Shown here one piece after another: positions 7,701 to 11,152 of a stretch of DNA of 11,152 nucleotides. The DNA lies in assembly GCA_002297185.1 (NCBI GenBank), contig DBJV01000001.1, forward strand, positions 1-11,152, given 5' to 3'. This DNA is from Christensenella sp. UBA767. Lineage in GTDB: Bacteria > Bacillota > Clostridia > Christensenellales > CAG-917. The position numbers and the translations under genes were made by a program. The first letter of the stretch is position 1. Each line of letters opens with the position of its first letter. Below the pieces are notes generated by a model that was not told the origin of the DNA, made no database searches, and saw nothing but the letters and a program-made list of their open reading frames with translations.

Positions 7701-7955
7701 GTGTTCGCGGCGGTTTCTTATACGCCTCCGTTGACTTTTGTATTCGAGCCTACGCCTCAGACGGTGCGATTGGAAGATACAATGCTTTCAAGCCTCAACT
7801 CCAAGGACGTTGTTACGACGGAAAACGGTGGCATAGGCGAAAATATTTTGCAAGCGATAGGCGTAACCATTTACGGATATCAGAACACGGCGAAGATTTT
7901 GCCGCACACGACTTATCAGGTCAATACCGCGCTCATCAACAGATTGCACGGCTGA
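4782..7955 (+). CDS. Large envelope protein with Ig-like (Big_2) domains and a parallel beta-helix, paralogue A
   Basis: A 1057-aa protein of unknown exact function, probably held on the outer face of the membrane. Residues 1-3 are MKK and about 4-31 form a long hydrophobic helix ending in STQAW, which is either an anchor or a signal peptide cut after A31. Residues about 33-95 and 162-212 look like two halves of one Ig-like domain, separated by a charged helical insert (about 95-162). A Big_2 domain covers about 215-308 (pattern V-x-V...L-x-V-G-E-S...W...D-x-D-I-A-T-I-D-Q-N-G-V-I-T-A-K-K-A-G-T) and another about 395-463 (WSSSNEDVATVNERGEVQGV). A beta-rich region (465-600) leads to a parallel beta-helix (about 675-860) with FYGDVYGNNRMI, ISNVILRAN and a run of short N-x-x-F-x-x-C-x-I turns. 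No sortase motif, SLH domain, lipobox or clear lyase active site is visible. ATG has a modest AGGT/GGTAG site about 8 nt upstream. It is in a tight operon with the ABC genes and with its paralogue. Confidence 0.9.
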   Translation: MKKVMIGILILIPIIIVFIVAMVSAIVSTQAWISVEDLKLQIKGTETEAETVTYSLDEIDSGLVNLYDKIDVVVLPEKANKYVIEWQIVGDITYTDQDYKTKYDKYLQEYAAKKAELESRVYPNFTDANEQRAFNNASIKYGSTADSAKIISAMANELVDMVYPAACFVDSFGDETTSNSSGQIRLSWYCHFTVKVTAENVSKTLLVSVGGDNVKTVTVSNLNGDDKTTLAVGESKRITASYTPIDSIVNYTVWNALDPDIATIDQNGVITAKKAGTARFTMQASVHSTDKSDNIQYVTSNVYTLQIVAEGASSVFGSKLMAHKRSYSLAELGINDDVTSVEGATIVEGELVANEGATQIVLTTENGTLTVDICDENAIAIQNADFFEKDSNYVVAVDEHTLKLSAIWASVFKDGVPEVTWSSSNEDVATVNERGEVQGVGVGNVVITAQCGEYQTQIELNVQYKIASLQLRTSNASLAVGLARETVFASERYVDLATNGNAKEPNYTNIVVLGEPKNATIDQLRAFYAAYIFEIVEGGEYAHFDSEDVNKLVFNPETLKLLETKDNLKTVKVKVSAKYPKHEGRLEYTQEIVDIKVTHGVAVYNMEELHQAGLDQKDYTGVNAIYDRVPDAKLYDKIINALDNDCPENLIAPEKIFEHTVAATNDKYEVWTNPTSKRTYSISLMANCAFDTTTNEDGTPAHIVNWQERPEFYGDVYGNNRMISAITGQIDGELIRISWGNVKISNVILRANTTPESGEISTDDTLSFKGRIARVGSDMHWDWYRLENVKFEYCILENGQEGLDVRNTNITFDGCIIRNLMSCGLSIMNKMYTDDSGIIHPFYCHVNFHNFISSNTLASVLVATFETFTYSGTNKGRFVKDDLEKNQQYFTEYFAKPDSTKERERHNFELNQSGILEVYNWQNIEYASVFDTGNTALNKIITEQTSMIIRDNPTFEKYRYIDKDGTCYVHVAFVFAAVSYTPPLTFVFEPTPQTVRLEDTMLSSLNSKDVVTTENGGIGENILQAIGVTIYGYQNTAKILPHTTYQVNTALINRLHG
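5559..5650 (+). repeat. 92-bp perfect direct repeat, copy 1 (Big_2 domain of paralogue A)
   Basis: Identical base for base to 8761-8852. It encodes residues 260-289 of paralogue A, the end of the first Big_2 domain. It lies in an ungapped block (about 5409-5782, constant offset of 3202 nt) that also holds identical runs of 18, 23 and 35 nt. Outside this block, third-codon positions differ freely. Confidence 0.93.
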
Positions 7956-7986
7956 TTGAAGTCGAGAAACATAAGGAAAACGCATT

Positions 7987-10900
7987 ATGAAAAAAGTAAT
8001 GATATGTATATTGATACTTATCCCCGTACTCATAGTGTTGATCGTTGCAATGGTATCGAGCATCGTGTCTTTGCAGGCATGGATTGCGGTCGATGACATC
8101 GAACTGACCTACAAAGGAGGAAAAGTCGAGGCGGAAACGCTGACTTACTCCTTTGACGAGGTTGCAAATAAGACTTTGAACATCTACGACTACGTGGACG
8201 TAAAGGTATATCCCGAAAAAGCCAAAAACTATACGATCGAATGGCGCGTTACGGGTACGATATCTTATACGGATAGCAAGTATCAACAAGATTACAACAA
8301 CTATAAGTCCGATTTAGCGAAGTTGAGAGGGGAACTTGAAAACGAGTTCTCTCAAAACGGCTCTTTTGAGGACGAGGACAGACAATCCGCTTACGAGGCG
8401 GTGAAGTCAAGATATCCCGATTCGTCCAAGATGCTTGACGCTATGGCGAAAATCCTCATCCCCGAGGTCAAGCCTGCGCTCGCATTCGTGGATAAGGACG
8501 GAAACGTGGTGCAATCCAACACTACGGGCGACTTTATCATTTGCTCCTACTGCCACGGCACGATCGAAGTGGTGGTGGAGAACGTGTCCAAGACCATTTT
8601 GATATCCGTCGGCGGCGACAACGTTAAGAGCGTCACCATAAGCAATCTTCAAGGCGACGAGTCTAACACTTTGAACGTGGGCGAATCCAAACGTATCACG
8701 GCAAGTTATACGCCCATTGACAGTATCGTCAATCACACCATTTGGAACGCGCTTGACGAGGATATCGCAACGATTGACCAAAACGGCGTTATCACCGCAA
8801 AGAAAGCAGGCACTGCAAGATTTACGATGCAGGCAAGCGTGCATTCCACGGACGGTACGGAAAACGTGCAATACGTCACGAGCAACGTCTATACTCTTGA
8901 AGTCAAGGCAGAGGGCGCAAGTTCGGTGTTCGGCTCCAAGGTCGTATCGCACAAGCGTTCCTATTCGCTTGCGGAACTCGGCATTGCGGACGATTACGAC
9001 AGTATCGAGGGCGCAACGGTCGTGGATAATATCCTTACGGTCAACGAAGGCGTATCGAGAGTAGTGGTGAACACCAAGAGAGGCAAATTCACTCTCAACG
9101 TGTGCGAAGATAACGATATCGCAATCAGAAACGCAGATTTCTATTGCGCAGAAAACGGATACGTGCTTGCGGTGGGCGAGAATACGCTCAAACTCGGCGC
9201 AGTATGGGCGTCCGCATTCAAGAGCGGAAATCCGAGCGTCGTGTGGGCAAGCGACAACGAGGACGTGGCGAGCGTGTCTCAAAACGGTGAAGTGCTTGCA
9301 AAGAAAGACGGTAACGTTACGATTACCGTTACGAGCGAGGAAGGTACGAGCGCATCTATAATCCTCAACGTCCGCAACAAAATCTCGTATTTGCAATTGC
9401 GTACGTCAAACGAGGCTTTGGCGGTCGGTCTTGCAAGAGAGACGGTGTTTGCATCGTTTAGATACGTCAACGAGGACATTTCGCAAGGCGACGCAACGGA
9501 GACCAACTGGACGTATATCACAATTCTCGGCGAGCCTAAACGCACGAGCGATATGACGGCGGACGAGTATAGTGAATTGCTTGCGTCTTTCTACGATGCG
9601 TACGATATCAAAATCGTAAGCGGAGGCGAATATGCGCACTTAGATGACGTTGTAAAGAATAAACTTATATTCAATCCCGAGGCTCTCGAAGGGAAGGGTA
9701 AGCAGCCCATTCGAGTCAGAGTCAGCGCAAAATACCCCAAATACGAGGGTATGACCAAGTTCACGACGGCGGAAGTGACTATCAACGCAATTTACGGAGT
9801 GTCCGTGTATAACGTTGCGCAAATCGAACATGCCGCAATGTATCAAAGAGAATACGTCGAATTCGGCGAGTTCGACGCATTGATGAACGCCGTAAACAGT
9901 GGTCAAACTTACGAAACAAAGACCGGCAACTTGCAACCGTCCGTGCAGACGTTCTATCACGTGGATGAAATCACGGGCGATAAGTATATTGTTAAGCTTG
10001 ACGGCTCGTCATTGCGCACTTATGCGATCGTTATGATGGCAAACTGCGACTACACGCAAAGCGGTCGCGACAAAATAGGCGGTCCTAACGAAAGACTCAA
10101 TTTCTTCGGAGATGTCTATGGCAACAATAAGATGATAACCGCAAACGCAAGCCAATTTGATATCTACGACGAGTTGGTGCGTGTTTCATGGAGCGGAGTT
10201 ACGATTAGCAACGTCATTTTGCGCGGAAACCAAATCGAGGGTGACGGCAACATAGATCCCGAAGATACGAAAGGATTTATGGGCAGAGTAGCGATTGTAG
10301 GCAGCCACCACGGTTGGAATTTGTATCGCCTTACCGATGTAACGTTTGAATATTGCATTATCGAAAATTCCAAGCAAGGCGTAACCACTCGCAACAGCGA
10401 CGTGACTTACAACGGATGCGTGATGCGAAACTTCTTGCAATGCGGTATGTACGTGCCTATCCAAATGAACTGGGAGGACAGCGACAATGCGTATCATCCG
10501 TATTATTCGCACATCACATTAAACAACTTCACGTGTTCCAACACGCTTGGCTCGGTTATGTCCGCTGCGTACGAACGCTATACGATTACCGAACAAAAGA
10601 AGAATAGATTTGTTCCGAGCGGCACGAGGGAAGAGAACGGCGCGTACTTTATGGAACATTTTGCGTCCAAGGGCATCAACCTCGAAGTTACGCAGACAGG
10701 TTTCTTCAAAGCGTACAACTGGCAAAACGTAAATAACGCGAATCTTATAGATACGGGAAACGATACTACCAATAAACTTATAGGTTCTCTGGCAGGCGGT
10801 ATTATCTCTCAAAACCCGACGTTTGCAGGCTATCGCTATATCGACAGCAACAACGAGTGTTATTATCATATGGCATTTCTCGTCAGCGGAGTATCGTTTT

Positions 10901-11133
10901 TCGGCAACAACGATATGATTATGGATGAGCCGACGTTTGCCAAGATGTCATTTGCATCTTCCGAAATCGGCGGCGTGCGCCTCGGTGACATAGATGCTAA
11001 CGGCGACGACGGCGGTGGTATTATCGGCGGCTTGCTTTCCACCATGTATATCTACGGATATAAGAATACGGCGGAGATTACGCCATTTTCGAAACTCGTC
11101 ATCGACGCCGACTTTATACAAAAACTCCATTAA
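7987..11133 (+). CDS. Large envelope protein with Ig-like (Big_2) domains and a parallel beta-helix, paralogue B
   Basis: A 1048-aa tandem paralogue of the preceding gene, alignable end to end with about half of the residues identical by eye. It has the same order: MKK and a hydrophobic helix (4-31), a split Ig-like domain with a helical insert (about 95-160), Big_2 domains at about 214-307 and 395-462 (WASDNEDVASVSQNGEVLAK), a beta-rich region, and a beta-helix (about 675-862) with FFGDVYGNNKMI and ISNVILRGN. Seven cysteines match those of paralogue A, including C790, C811 and C819 in the beta-helix. Near the C-terminus DIDANGD (1001-1007), followed by a Gly-rich stretch, resembles a calcium-binding DxDxNGD loop; paralogue A lacks it. 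ATG has AAGGA 9 nt upstream, and the gap to paralogue A is 31 nt. The stop codon is 19 nt from the end of the window, so a further operon gene cannot be excluded. Confidence 0.9.
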   Translation: MKKVMICILILIPVLIVLIVAMVSSIVSLQAWIAVDDIELTYKGGKVEAETLTYSFDEVANKTLNIYDYVDVKVYPEKAKNYTIEWRVTGTISYTDSKYQQDYNNYKSDLAKLRGELENEFSQNGSFEDEDRQSAYEAVKSRYPDSSKMLDAMAKILIPEVKPALAFVDKDGNVVQSNTTGDFIICSYCHGTIEVVVENVSKTILISVGGDNVKSVTISNLQGDESNTLNVGESKRITASYTPIDSIVNHTIWNALDEDIATIDQNGVITAKKAGTARFTMQASVHSTDGTENVQYVTSNVYTLEVKAEGASSVFGSKVVSHKRSYSLAELGIADDYDSIEGATVVDNILTVNEGVSRVVVNTKRGKFTLNVCEDNDIAIRNADFYCAENGYVLAVGENTLKLGAVWASAFKSGNPSVVWASDNEDVASVSQNGEVLAKKDGNVTITVTSEEGTSASIILNVRNKISYLQLRTSNEALAVGLARETVFASFRYVNEDISQGDATETNWTYITILGEPKRTSDMTADEYSELLASFYDAYDIKIVSGGEYAHLDDVVKNKLIFNPEALEGKGKQPIRVRVSAKYPKYEGMTKFTTAEVTINAIYGVSVYNVAQIEHAAMYQREYVEFGEFDALMNAVNSGQTYETKTGNLQPSVQTFYHVDEITGDKYIVKLDGSSLRTYAIVMMANCDYTQSGRDKIGGPNERLNFFGDVYGNNKMITANASQFDIYDELVRVSWSGVTISNVILRGNQIEGDGNIDPEDTKGFMGRVAIVGSHHGWNLYRLTDVTFEYCIIENSKQGVTTRNSDVTYNGCVMRNFLQCGMYVPIQMNWEDSDNAYHPYYSHITLNNFTCSNTLGSVMSAAYERYTITEQKKNRFVPSGTREENGAYFMEHFASKGINLEVTQTGFFKAYNWQNVNNANLIDTGNDTTNKLIGSLAGGIISQNPTFAGYRYIDSNNECYYHMAFLVSGVSFFGNNDMIMDEPTFAKMSFASSEIGGVRLGDIDANGDDGGGIIGGLLSTMYIYGYKNTAEITPFSKLVIDADFIQKLH
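8761..8852 (+). repeat. 92-bp perfect direct repeat, copy 2 (Big_2 domain of paralogue B)
   Basis: Base-for-base match to 5559-5650, flanked by the same shorter identical runs at the same offset (8611-8628, 8911-8933, 8950-8984). It could serve as a recombination target; an exchange here would delete about 3.2 kb and leave one hybrid gene in frame. Confidence 0.93.
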
Positions 11134-11152
11134 ACGGCGAATAACTGCGGCA

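Noticed and set aside
7900..7955. Sortase (LPxTG), SLH or other wall-anchoring signal at the C-termini of the giant proteins
   Set aside because: Both proteins end in an ordinary polar sequence (NRLHG and QKLH) with no LPxTG, no hydrophobic tail and no SLH repeats.
1..11152. CRISPR arrays, tRNA or rRNA genes, insertion sequences, attachment sites
   Set aside because: No regularly spaced repeats, no cloverleaf or rRNA-like segments, no transposase or terminal inverted repeats were found. The only long repeat is the one between the paralogues.

Overview
The window looks like a chromosomal segment of a Gram-positive bacterium of the Clostridia type, possibly an uncultured gut lineage. This taxonomic call is an inference. 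It rests on AGGAG-like ribosome binding sites, a TTG start, a base composition of moderate GC by eye, long bacterial Ig-like (Big_2) surface proteins held only by an N-terminal helix, and no outer-membrane components. No species is claimed.

Left part (1-1626): a CPA2-type cation:proton antiporter is encoded on the minus strand (101-1369). It has a clean intrinsic terminator downstream (about 50-79) and a consensus-like promoter upstream. A second consensus-like promoter fires the other way from the same 257-bp divergent intergenic region. It drives a small three-helix membrane protein of unknown function (1627-2064, TTG start). That gene's leader carries a CACG tetranucleotide tract.

Centre (2065-4764): a 109-bp spacer holds an RNA-type hairpin and a 29-nt perfectly alternating purine-pyrimidine tract that also forms an 8-bp hairpin. 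It precedes an ABC transporter made of a 294-aa ATPase and a 569-aa polytopic permease, whose reading frames overlap by 4 nt (ATGA).

Right part (4782-11133): two very large tandem paralogues (1057 and 1048 aa) follow the permease with gaps of only 17 and 31 nt. The ATPase, permease and two surface proteins are therefore almost certainly one operon. Each paralogue has a conserved N-terminal hydrophobic helix, an Ig-like domain that seems split by a helical insertion, two Big_2-like domains, a further beta-rich region and a C-terminal parallel beta-helix. Neither has a visible sortase signal, SLH domain or lipobox. The pair share a 92-bp stretch of perfect nucleotide identity inside much more diverged sequence, which suggests gene conversion or strong local constraint.

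Working model (inference): the ABC-2-like transporter and the two envelope proteins form one functional unit. The transporter could export, extract or assemble a ligand that the membrane-tethered Ig/beta-helix proteins bind or process outside the membrane. The antiporter is a separate housekeeping unit. The right edge cuts just after the second paralogue, so the operon may continue.
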